Positions 53,543-64,000 of a stretch of DNA of 64,000 nt are shown here, piece by piece (positions within the stretch are counted from its first letter, which is position 1; every line of letters begins with the position of its first letter). The position numbers were made by a program, and so were the translations under genes. Under the pieces are notes generated by a model that saw only the letters and a program-made list of their open reading frames with translations, searched no databases and had not been told where the DNA came from. Where the stretch lies: the NCBI GenBank assembly GCA_963070105.1, contig OY718808.1, positions 7,484,898 to 7,548,897 on the forward strand, given 5' to 3'. This DNA comes from Litomosoides sigmodontis (Eukaryota > Nematoda > Chromadorea > Rhabditida > Onchocercidae).

Positions 53543-55613
53543 ATGATTATTGGAAATGAATTGAATAATGTAATTGCAAGTATGAGCGAGAATGACGCAT
53601 GGATTGTACATCCGACACCTGGTTATGTTATCAAGTTCAAAGAAGTATGCTTTATTTTACACCAAGTTGTTAGTGCTTTGCAGAATTTTGTATAATACTT
53701 TAGATTCTGTTCAAACTGCTGAAACGGTTGAAACTTCCAGAAAGCACTAATCATCTTCTTTTGAAGGTATATTCTAATTGCCGTACACTGTTAATGAAAG
53801 AGAAATGTAAACTTTTTTTAAACATTTGTCACTGCGCACAGTTACCCCCTCCCGAGGATCTCAGTGAGGTACGTTTTGTTGTTTTCTGATTAGCTTTGAA
53901 TTCATGATTCGTAACCAAACGTTTTTTGGATAAATGATTCCAAAGTGTATACGGTATCGTGTACCGTTATGCTTTGATGTTGAAATGGTTTTAGACAGAA
54001 GGGAAGATAAAGTTTTTTGAATGAACTATCGACGATGTTAATGTCAGTATCGACTTTTATTGAACTGATAAGTTTATGTTTCTTTTAGTTTACTTATTTT
54101 TGAAAAATAATTGAAGGATGAAGTTGCGAAATTGTTGGATTCAAGCGATTCATCAAGGTATCGCATACCGCTATGTGTTGGTGATGTTGAAGTGGTTTTA
54201 GACAGAAAAGGAGAAGATTCTGTAAAGGTGATGCCCATTTAATACTTGGAAGCTGGAATGATACGCTTGTATTAGGTCCGTACTTATTTCACTTGAAGTT
54301 GACCTCGTTCATCTTTATTCCATCTTATGATCAAGGATATTGATGACATGTTAAGGATATTAATGATACGATTTAAAATTTATGATTTTATTTTCATTTT
54401 TTGTCTTTTAGATAGACGTAATCATCAATTCTACGTTTTATTTAACGCAACTCGAAAAGAGTGAATTCTTCCGACAACTACTATTATTAGTTGTTTCAGA
54501 AGCGGTTGAAAAGAAGCATGATATTAAAATCGATGTAAAGGTGTGTCCTTGAAAAATTATAAGGCAATTGTTTTGAGTTTCATTTATATCGTTGCGATAT
54601 TTTTCGTAATAAAGGTTGGTATCTCTTCAACGTTCACATTTTCTCACTGAGGTTCGATCTCTGTTATCCAAGCCCATTGAAAATTTTCTGAATATTCAGT
54701 TTTCGTCTTTTATTATTAATGTAGTCTTGCTCAATTTATTAGGCTGTATACATTTAGGAAGCAATTAAATTAAAAAATCGAAAGTGTATGGGTGATTTAA
54801 ATGCACAAAGAATACGCAAAAGGCCACAAGAAGCATTTATAAGGGAAGTGGAGTCAGTGAAACAATCAGAAGAACCAGTGCGTGAGGTAAAAAAGTTTGA
54901 TTGGTTTTCACATTTCTAGAAACTTGAATGTAATAATCTTTAGTTATTTTAATTAAGGTAGCCGAACTTTTTAATCTCGTTACAGTGGATAGGAAGAAGG
55001 ATCATAGATTGTCAAAGTTTGGGGAAAAACTGCCTTTCTTTGTTCCACTCTTGAGTTTTTTTGTTATTATTTGTAAACATAAAAACCGGTCTTTATTAGT
55101 TAGCAATTAATAAAAATTAAAAGCTAAGGACTTCAGTGCTGATGCAAATAACTGTAAATCAAGTGCATGTAGCATTTTGTACGAAATTTGAGTTAAGGAT
55201 GAGTTGCAGCAATATTATCTGCCAAAGAACTGTCTACTTCTTCTCCGGGATGGCAGACAGCTAGAAGTGAACTTGAAATTCGCTGGTGTGGAACCACCGA
55301 TAGAAAATAGTGACAGGTTATTTTGAATTTTTTGTAAGGTTATCATCTCTACTTATAAAATTTATCGCAATAATGAAAACAAAAGCAATAATGGTATAAC
55401 GTGAGATTTAAATAGCGAATTTCCTCCTTTATGTATAATGCACTTTTCAGGTTAAATATTCACATGAACGATGATCATTTGTTAATTATTCTTGATCGGA
55501 AACAAACAATCTTAGATATTTATTTTCCAATGAAGGTAGACTATAAACGAGTTGAGGTGAAATTATTATCAAGTGAAGGTATACTACGGATCTTGGTTCC
55601 TGTTGTTTGGTGA
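53543..55613 (+). CDS. PIH1D1: PIH1 domain-containing protein (PIH1D1-like, R2TP complex)
   Basis: Exons 53543-53644, 53704-53766, 53803-53868, 54117-54227, 54412-54540, 54758-54886, 55198-55316 and 55451-55613 join to 293 residues (human 290). The PIH-N domain is recognisable: PGYVIKF, then LFLNICHCAQLPPPEDLSE, SSRYRIPLCVGD, VIINSTFYLTQLEKSEFFRQ and LKNRKCMGDLNAQRIRKRP. The C terminus has the CS-like beta fold (LEVNLKFAGVEPP and IHMNDDHLLIILD) typical of PIH1D1. By family it is the adaptor of the R2TP co-chaperone that couples HSP90 with RUVBL1/2 and client complexes such as snoRNPs and PIKK kinases. The exon at 53704 is phase-neutral and does not align with family members, so it may be optional. 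The reading frame is open upstream of the chosen ATG back to an acceptor at 53490. Confidence 0.9.
53953..54012 (+). pseudogene. Decayed partial copy of a PIH1D1 exon
   Basis: This intronic stretch is a degenerate copy of 54157-54228, the second half of the exon encoding SSRYRIPLCVGD. Both contain GGTATCG, TACCG, TGATGTTGAA and GTGGTTTTAGACAGAA-like words in the same order. The copy has single-base gaps that break the frame. Confidence 0.8.
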
Positions 55614-57033
55614 TCCTTACTTTTCCTTACAGTCGTTTACCTTAAAAAGTTGATCATCCATGTTGCTTTGTTTTTCCGTTATTAAATAATCTAGTCATTT
55701 GCATATCTCCAGAGTAATACCAAAAATCACCTTTTAGTGAGAAACCGAATACCAAAATGAATATAAGAATTAGGCAAAATCACTTACATTATGGATTTAA
55801 ACATTTTACTTTACCTTTGTTCTCAATCTGTGCTTATTTTTTAGTCGTTTACAGAATTGTTAACACTTGCTTCCTTTCGTGGAGCATCATTACTGATACC
55901 GTCTGGCGCTAAATTTTAAGTACCCTTTTGGACCGAAGCGGTCTAAATTGTCGATTGACGAATGTCGTAAATGGTTTTTCATTTATCGTACTAATGTCAA
56001 AATGATATTTCTTAGATACTTTCACTTGTTATTGCTAATTAATAATGAAAAAGTGCAGTGTGAAGTAAATCGTATGTCTTTTTCTATCACATTCTTGTAT
56101 TTTTTTATATTTCATTAGGTATTATTCTATAATGCTAAATTTTTATAATAAATGATTCCATAAAATTACAAATCATGTCAGACAATGTTTATTTTATTGG
56201 ACGAAATGATTTCCTTCGTTTATTTTTATTATTTATTGCAAAAGAGAGAGAATACATGAATTGTTGTAAGGGGATATATCAATAATCGAAATGTTTCTGG
56301 CTAGCGTCCCACTTTTTTGTAAGTTTATTGCTTGAGATGTAAAAATCAAAAGAGTTGGAGACTTTGACGTGTTTCTTTCTTTCAATTACCAGTTTTCCGA
56401 GACTCACTTGAGTTGGTTATATTTGAAGATAAATGATTGTTAATTTGCGCTTGCTTCGAAAGTGTTGAGATTGCGGAAGCGTTAAGCATGCTTCCGATAT
56501 TCCATGCTTTTGTTCCAACTTTGAGTTGGGATAATAAATTTGATAGATAATAGCGACTGCATTGCGTATTCTTGAATTAATGCATGATTTAGGACACTTA
56601 AAAATTATGGACTTTAGGGAACATTGGGAATGATGGTTTTTTGAGTTTTTTGAGGCTGACGAGGATTTTCGCTTTGCAATACTGGAAATATGATATTAAG
56701 TCGTTGCCTATATAGCAAGGTAATTTTTCATTTTGAATTAGTGATTCCTCATAAAAGTAAAGTTTATCGTGTTTTCTAATATTACGAATTATTTTTCCAT
56801 AATTTTGAGGTTTTTTTCTGCATATTTTTGTCTTTTTTCTATCGATAAAGTTGAAAATAAGGAAGAAAATGGATGATAAACTGCTCAAAGTGCTAGTAGT
56901 TTAATAGCAAGGCGAAATTTTGGTTGTTGTGCACTTTGCTAATGCTGAAAATTAGCGAAGGAAATTCAAGAATACTTGAAGTATTAGTGGTTTGGAGTTG
57001 TTACTTCAGGTAAACCAACTCTTCATTTCGCAG
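55614..57033. other. PIH1D1 3' flank to LDHD; missing LDHD 5' exon expected here
   Basis: No first exon of LDHD could be identified. A good donor (CTTCAG|GTAAAC) ends at 57009, but the frame before it has a stop and no ATG. A minus-strand open frame at 56598-56888 looks like chance. Confidence 0.45.
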
Positions 57034-60000
57034 TTGGAGCGTGTTTTGGGTAAGGAAGCTGTTAAAGTAACCACTGGAGAAGCGGGTGAAAACTTGTATG
57101 ATCGGAGACGTCACATGTGTGTTTTTAGGCACTTTAAATTATTGCTTTTTGGTAAAACATCGTTGGTTATTCTTTCCTTTTCTTTGCCCTTCATAACTTT
57201 AAGATGTTTCATTCAAAAAAAAATTTCACTCAAAATTCAGTTGTTTCATATATTTTGTTATTTTCACCAAACAATAACTTACAGGACATCGAAGATTAAT
57301 ACTTTGACCATCAACGATGTCTTATAATTAAAAAAAAAATTAGTATATATAATTTATGCAATGTGTTACGGATTTCAGAGGTAGAATCCCGGATGTGATT
57401 GTGGTGCCTAAAGATGTTGGACAAGTTAGTGCTGTGCTGAAGACGTGCAATGAGGGTAATATTCCAGTGGTACCCTTCAGTACAACTACTGGTCTAGATG
57501 GTTTTACCAGTACTCCCGAGGTTTATTGTTTGTCGCATATTTTTATAATATTTGGCTTATGTTTGTTTTATTACAAGTTAGGATCACTAATTCAGATTTT
57601 TTAAAAAAATAGAAAACTATAAATCGTAAGAACTTTCTTAATCTTTATTTCTCTTAACATCGTCAGTCATTGGGTAGTTTTTTCAGGGAGGTGTATTTGT
57701 CGACTTGATGTCGATGGATAAGATCGTGGAAGTAAACACGAGTGATTTCAATTGTACCGTTGAACCTGGAGTAACTCATGAGGCATTGAACCAACATCTG
57801 CATGCAACAGGTCTCTGGTTTCCTGGAGGTATGTTTGCACTAAGCTATTGAGTTGTTGAATTCAGATAAAGGTCAGAATACGTTTCGAATTGAACATAAA
57901 AATTTGCAGATCCAGGTGCCAATGCGTCCATATGCGGTATGGCTGCTACGAGTGCAAGTGGTACAAATGCAACGCGGTATGGTACAATGGTGCAAAATGT
58001 TTTGAATTTGGAAGTACCTTTTCATTTTTCAGCCCAATTTCTACAGTTTGATTGCTCTTTTTTTGGTTTCAATAGTAATATGAAATGCTATTACAGGTTG
58101 TCCTGTCCAATGGTGACGTGCTATACACAGCTGGCAAAGGTAGGCGCCCAAGGTGAGCTTTATTATACATATATTATTTACACAAAAAGATTTTCTGGTT
58201 TGACTATATCATTTTACTCCAAATTAATCGTCAAATTTTATAAAAGATAGTGTCAGTAGCAAAATTTGCGGAGCTTTCATTTCAAATGGTTATTGCCATA
58301 AGGAATGCATGTATTGTAGTACCGTTGTCCTCCACTAGTTGTTAATATTAATGATTGAATTTAACCAGAGGTTGTTTTTTTGTAATTTATAAGGAATTGT
58401 CAGGAAATCAGCAGCAGGTTACAACTTGACGAAACTCTTTGTGGGCTCGAAAGGTACATTAGGAGTGATAACGCAGGCAGCAGTACGATTGTATGCGAGG
58501 CCGGCAGTATGTAGTGTTGGAATTTGTCCTTTTCAAACAGTAAACAAAGCTATTGAAGCGGTGGTCGCTACATTGCAATGTTCCGTACCAACTGCAAAGA
58601 TAGGTATGTTACAGTGTTTCTTTTACTTCTTTCAAAGTTATCTTTTGTATACTATTCTGGTTGTCCTAATTTTGTCATTGTTAGAGGAAAGCGAAATTGC
58701 CTTCTATTCCGTCAAGAATTTGCTTCATTTGTGTGATCAAAATAACATCATCAGTAGCGTAACTCTCTTCCTCCAAAAACTTCTAGCTTCTTTTTGATTT
58801 TATTAATCGTAATATTTCTGAACAAGTTCCCAGTTGTGCTAAACTTTTTGTGTGATCGTATATAAAAAGTATTTTGCAGAATTCCTGGATGCCGTTACAG
58901 TGGCCGCTTGCAATCATTATAGTAAATTAACGCTTGTAGAATCACCCACTCTTTTCTTGGAATTCCACGGTAATTCTGAAGCAGAAGTAGCTGAACAAGC
59001 TAGTCTCGTTGGTAAATTTTTAAATCGCTGTTTAATTCCAACTTCTATAAATGAGCTGTTTACATTCATGATAATCTTAGGTGGCATCTATCATATTTTA
59101 TTACTGAAGTAGATTATACAATAACGCATGGAAAAGTCGTATCTTTCAAAAGGCAGTCAGAAAAGGCTACCCGCCGGATGTTTTGATGTTTGTCATAGAT
59201 TTAAACATTCGACCTGGTTGATGTTAATGGTAATTACAATGAATGATATTTATTTGACAGAAGAAATATTTGCGAGTAATGATGGAAGGCAATTCACATG
59301 GTGTCATGCACCTGAAGAGCAGAAAAAAATCTGGGCTTCTCTTCATTCTGCTTATTATGCTATTTTATCACAAAAAAATAATGTTAAGGTTTGTTTCCTT
59401 TTCAAATCCAACAAGCTTGTGAAATTATTTTTTTTATATTCAAAGTCATGTGCTACTCTTTGTAGCTGAATTAATTTACTATTTGAATTAATTTAGATTC
59501 TTTCAAAAAATCCTCGTAAAGTGAACTAGGGACTTCTTATGCATAAAAGCTCATGCTAATACTGCATAGTTTACAGAATAAGGCACACTTCAAGTGATAA
59601 AATCAGTTTTATTTTTTTTATACCTTAGGTCAAATCACTGCTAGCGGTTGACTGTCATTTCCACGCTTTCTTTTGGTCAAATCTGGTTTTTAAATTCTAT
59701 TAAACTTACAATCATTTTAATTTTATTTTAGGGTCTCAGAATACATTTCTCTTTACCAACGTCCGCACTGGCTAAACAAGTCGCGGAAGCCAGGAAGGAT
59801 ATTGATGAATCTAACATTTTTGGTTCGTTTTTTTTCCAGTTGATTTTACGCTGCTCTTAGTGAATGAAGCGCTAATGAATTCACTTTTAGTTTTTCTATC
59901 TTTCTTTTCTACGATTGTGTCCTATTTTGGCGTATATCGATCTCTGTTTTCTAGTTTATTTGTGGTTCTGCGTTTTAGGAGCAGTAGTGGGTCACGTTGG

Positions 60001-60539
60001 TGATGGCAGATTCCACTGTATCTTCCCAGTTGATGAGTCAAATGAGGATGAAATGAAAAGCGTACAGAAATTATCAGATCGTATTGTCAAGTATTGTTTT
60101 GAAAACTTTATTGTACATTTTCAGCTTATTAAAAAGTTATGATTATTTACTGCAAGTGGCAATAAACAGTTATATTAATTCGTGATGAATTTCCCATGAT
60201 ATTCTTATGAAGGTTATGTATTTGACAGTGCGGTTCGCTTTTTTGCCCTCAAAAAAAACTTGAAAATTAAGGAGTTCAGATCAATAACATGTAATAGCAT
60301 TAAATTACTGTTTTACTATCATTACAAAACGATACACGTATGCTTAAATGAAACCTAGTTTTAGGCGTGTACTTGCATCAGGTGGCTCATGTACCGACGA
60401 ACACGGAATTGGAATTAGTAAAAGAAAATATTTGGAGAATGAATGTGGTGAGGTGGCAGTGAACACGATGATTGCTATTAAGAAAGCTTTAGATCCAAAA
60501 GGAATCATGAACCCTAACGAATTATTTGCGAAAAACTAA
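57034..60539 (+). CDS. LDHD: D-lactate dehydrogenase, mitochondrial FAD enzyme (5' end missing)
   Basis: Eleven exons (57034-57116, 57379-57520, 57687-57828, 57910-58013, 58097-58139, 58394-58603, 58880-59011, 59261-59388, 59732-59822, 59979-60090, 60365-60539) join in phase to 453 residues; human LDHD has about 500. The FAD-binding PCMH part is seen as [45 protein letters not shown] and [19 protein letters not shown]. The catalytic domain has [11 protein letters not shown], the metal-site segments [11 protein letters not shown] and DEHGIG, and the ending [12 protein letters not shown]. It oxidises D-lactate and related D-2-hydroxyacids to 2-oxoacids in mitochondria. The first FAD loop reads FSTTTGLDG where the family usually has more glycines and a Glu. 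The first exon with ATG and targeting peptide is not identified, so the start given is an acceptor, not a start codon. Confidence 0.93.
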
Positions 60540-61988
60540 TCTTTATTTTATTCTTTTAAATTTTTGAGGGAATATGTTTCCCAATGATACAATTTTCTCT
60601 TCCATAGTTTTACATTATATGGATAGATTCTATGTTTAAAATTATGCGGACAGTGCTGCCGAATTTTTATTTTATTTTATTCTTACAAAGCTTTGGTGCT
60701 GGCACAGTGGAATAAGTAATGAAAGGTTATTTTACTTGGTGGAGTTTAAATTTTCATTTTATAATAGAATTTATTAGAAAATATCGATCATTGAGTTGAT
60801 CATTTGTAGGTATTTCTGTTAGCGGTTCGGTTAAATATCAGAAATTAAAAAGTCAGTGCTTGTAAAAATGGTTATTAATCATGCATGCAGTGATTCACGA
60901 TGTTGCAATATTGAGTTCTTGAATAAGATTTTACGTGAATATAGGTATAAGCCTTTCAAGCATTTCATGTATTATAAGATAGTTTCTATCTACTCCTATG
61001 AATTTCCTTCCCAAGTGCTGTCTGTAGTCGAGTCTGTTAATTGTTACATTTCTTTATGGATAAACTGATATGATTCCTGCTATTATTGCAATTCACTTGT
61101 TAAGGAGTTTTACATTGCTTTAACCATATTACTTCTAGAAATTGATGACAATAAGTTTTTAAAAGGTGAATTTACTTTTGGTTCTCGAAATAATTTTTTC
61201 ACTTCTATTTAAGCGATAAAACCGCTGGTTACCAAAGGAGTTGTTCCGCAAGCGCACACTCTTTACTATCATCGACGAGATTGAAGTTCATGCACCTTGA
61301 GCAGTTAAAAGTCGGTGCGCCTCAGAATACAAGGCTACATCAAATATGCATGCGCTTCAGATATATGCTTGTCTTTATTAACTTCCGTTCACAGGCGCGT
61401 CATCGAACTCCGTAATGTAGTCGTGCTATACCGAGCCACCTACCACTACTCCATTCACGTGGGTTGACGGCGAACAATCAGAGCGTGGTGATATGGAGGT
61501 GAGGTGATTATGGATTGATAAGTTCAGAATATTGTAAATTCTTAAGATGTCAGTTTCGATGCAAGGAATATATCCCAAGCATTTTGAGATATGAAAGGCT
61601 ATTTTCATTACGCTTAATATGTATGTGTAAGGAAAGGTCATCGCGTTATCGAACTATTGCCATCCACTGATCTTTGTTTCTGAGATTATCTTTTTCAGAT
61701 ATTTTTTTTATTCTCACTGAATATTTCCATTATATTTCTAACATTATCACTTTTGCATTTTTCTAACTCCTTTGTTTTGTAAGTAATTGCTGTTTTTTTT
61801 CGTTAAAGTTTCCTTATTTTAATTTCAATTTATCAGAATCAAAGTATTTCATCTCAAAAAAGTTGATTGTAAGAAAAATGGAAAAAATAAAATTTCAATT
61901 TTAGAATGTCAATGTTGTAATATAAATCCTTCCTCACCTCATCCTCCATAATTTGCGTTAATTAATTAATTATTGGAAAAATGCTAAC
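60540..61988. other. Intergenic between convergent LDHD and GPCR fragment
   Basis: No TM4-7 coding exons for the GPCR are visible on the minus strand. The only longer frame (61426-61641) has no GPCR features. No gene called. Confidence 0.55.
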
Positions 61989-62974
61989 AGTAAGCCATAT
62001 ACTTGTCGAATGTAAAACGACCGATGCGTGGGCTTGGATAAGCGTGAAAACTGTCCACGGATAGCTATAATCGGTGTATAAGCAACGCTGCATTGGACGA
62101 ATATCAGGTACGACGTCATCACCAGTACGTCACAAATTGCTATTAACGAGAGTAATACACTTATCGGTGAAATCATCGTTGGACGTGTTAGCACCGCAAT
62201 TGTCATCGCATTGAACAGCGAGCCTAATATATCAGTGAATTTACAGGTGGATTTCATTAATTGCTCAAACATAAATTGATAAATTATTTTCAATTAAATA
62301 CAACTAAATATGTTTTGAAAAAATTACAGAAATGCATGTATGAAAATATTTGAATGAATCAAAGCAAATTATTTCTCAATGAAAGTATGAAACGGTTCTC
62401 TTCTAAAAAATTTTAGAATAATTGACAAATTTGAGAATCATTAATTTTTCAGTCAATTAATTCCTCCATTAGGCGTTCTATTCTCTCCGTTGCACTTAAT
62501 CAATGCTTCTCATTAAAGTTAAAAGTTAGATAATTGATTGTAATTTTATTCAAAATAAATGAACACATAATTAGCCTAGCACTTAGTGAATTAATTTATT
62601 CATTTTGTCAGACACAGAAAAAGGAGGAAATGAGATAATTTTGATCTTTTTTTTCCGTTTGATCGGATATAATTTTAATTTATTTTAGTAAGTCTAATTT
62701 CTAACTTTTCATTTAATTTATTTCAGTAAAGACTTTTTCATTTAAAATCCATTTAGAAATTTGTCTCGTCAAGTGCTTCAATAATTCCCATTCATTCGAC
62801 TTATTTTTTAAATTTTAATTAATTTAACGGTAACTTGCCAGCAAAACAAAGTACAACAGCAATATACGGATGTACAGAGCCATATATGACGTGAAACTTA
62901 GACAACGTTGCAAACAACCAGGCGGCATTCTGAAATGGTACCGAACCGATCTCGCACGCGTTTTCATCCTCCAT
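61989..62974 (-). pseudogene. DMSR-like neuropeptide GPCR fragment with frameshift
   Basis: Two exons are readable. The first (62839-62974) starts with ATG and encodes MEDENACEIGSVPFQNAAW and the start of TM1 (HPYIAVVLCFAG). The second (from 62223) continues SLFNAMTIAVLTRPTMISP and TM2 with ICDVLVMTSYLIF, a pattern of nematode DMSR (myosuppressin-receptor-like) peptide GPCRs. After SYLIF the family continuation is found in another frame: YSYPWTVFTLIQAHASVVL and HSTSIWLT, that is TM3. So one base is missing or extra at about 62090-62115. The exon could end at a GTTAGC donor (61989), but no exons for TM4-7 are seen in the 1.4 kb before LDHD. The first intron seems to use a GC donor (GCTG|GCAAGT). 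Either a decaying pseudogene or an assembly error; the large missing part favours a pseudogene. Confidence 0.8.
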
Positions 62975-64000
62975 CGCTTATCGGCACTACCCATTTGATG
63001 ATAACTTCACATAAATCAAACTTTATTACGTCTAAATATAGAGTTAAATAATTACAGAATATAGAATTAAATACTTAATTACAGATGGCTACCAATGTTG
63101 ATATTTATGACGTGAACTCCTAACTGCTTAATGTTATTAATTACCTTAACTTATGTTATCTATGAACAATCAGTTCAAATTTTCGCGTCAGAATTATTTG
63201 ATCGTTGAGGAATTGTGAATTGAATATCTTACAGAGATATTTTTAAAAATTACTGAATGAATACCCAAAAAATAAGATCAGTTAAATATTTTGATTCGTT
63301 TTCAAGGAATTTTCAATTAGTGAATATTCAATGGAAGTAATGCAAAGAATAATTCTGGGAATCTGCAAATCACCAGTTATATTTCAGTTAAAATATAATT
63401 TGATATTAAATGAAAATGGACAAGGCAAATGAAATTTGAATTTGAAATGAAATGGGAATGACGCGAATGAAAACCATCCAATCTTCCATTTCGATGAGAG
63501 GTGATGAATGGCAGAAGTGTAGGAAATTTATTTAGCTAACATATTTTCTCTCTCCCTCTCTCTTTCCTTCTCTCTCTCCCACTTCTTCAATAATTTAATC
63601 TTACATTTTAGTTTAATTACCTTAAGTAAAATTTTATATGCTACGAAATTTAGTTTACCTATAAAGGTATAAAAATGTTACTTAGTCGTCATTTCTAATT
63701 TTCGATCTTAGGGTGGTAATGTTTTATTGTTTAAAATTTCATTAAAATAATCATTGATTGCTCATTCCGATAGCATTCATGAGATAATCAAATTGCTAAA
63801 ATAATCTTTGTTAACATTTAGGAGTTATTTTGCATTTTACAGTTGCCTTTTTCACACGGTAAATCATTGTGCAACTGCAGGAAGTGCAATCTAATAATTT
63901 TTAGCTTTTCATTAAAATATTAAGTTAACATTTTTATTTGAAATTTTTTGGAGGGAAAAAATGAGAGTGGGAGAGAGAGGAAGAGGAAGAGGTCAGATAG
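62975..64000. other. Non-coding flank with CT-rich tracts
   Basis: A+T-rich sequence with a CT tract at about 63547-63582 and a purine-rich (GAGAG) end at 63962-64000. No coding frame recognised. Confidence 0.55.

Overview
This window looks like nuclear DNA of a nematode. It is A+T-rich, the genes are broken into many short exons by introns of roughly 50 bp to 1 kb, and two genes are nematode-type: a ground-like domain protein and a DMSR-like neuropeptide receptor fragment. A filarial or other spirurid worm would fit the gene and intron style, but that is inference. All gene models were assembled by reading splice sites, codon phase and protein similarity by eye; no search was run.

Layout. 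Positions 1-1530 are a G-free 15-bp satellite array, followed by 5 kb of low-complexity, apparently non-coding DNA. Two plus-strand genes follow: an unrecognised cysteine-rich protein (6553-9158) and a secreted ground-like protein (12258-14666). From 16404 to 49969 seven genes lie on the minus strand: a FLYWCH zinc-finger protein, PICK1 (PDZ-BAR), POLE2 (DNA polymerase epsilon subunit 2), SNRPC (U1-C), a secreted pepsin-like aspartic protease, 6-pyruvoyl-tetrahydropterin synthase, and a 29-exon Listerin (LTN1). LTN1 is head-to-head with YIPF5. YIPF5, PIH1D1 and LDHD then run on the plus strand. The end of the window holds a broken minus-strand DMSR-like GPCR.

Function. Most genes are unrelated housekeeping functions: DNA replication, splicing, ribosome-associated quality control, ER-Golgi traffic, the R2TP co-chaperone, D-lactate oxidation and tetrahydrobiopterin synthesis. 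I see no operon-like functional cluster and no mobile element with coding capacity.

Most worth a second look: the GPCR fragment, whose TM3 lies in a different reading frame and which has no visible TM4-7; the aspartic protease whose second catalytic motif is D-S-A instead of D-S/T-G; two decayed partial exon duplications (in the ground-like and PIH1D1 genes); a 28-bp-arm hairpin in an LTN1 intron; and an ambiguous LTN1 junction that is either a tiny intron or a one-base indel. I did not find a convincing new multi-gene system.
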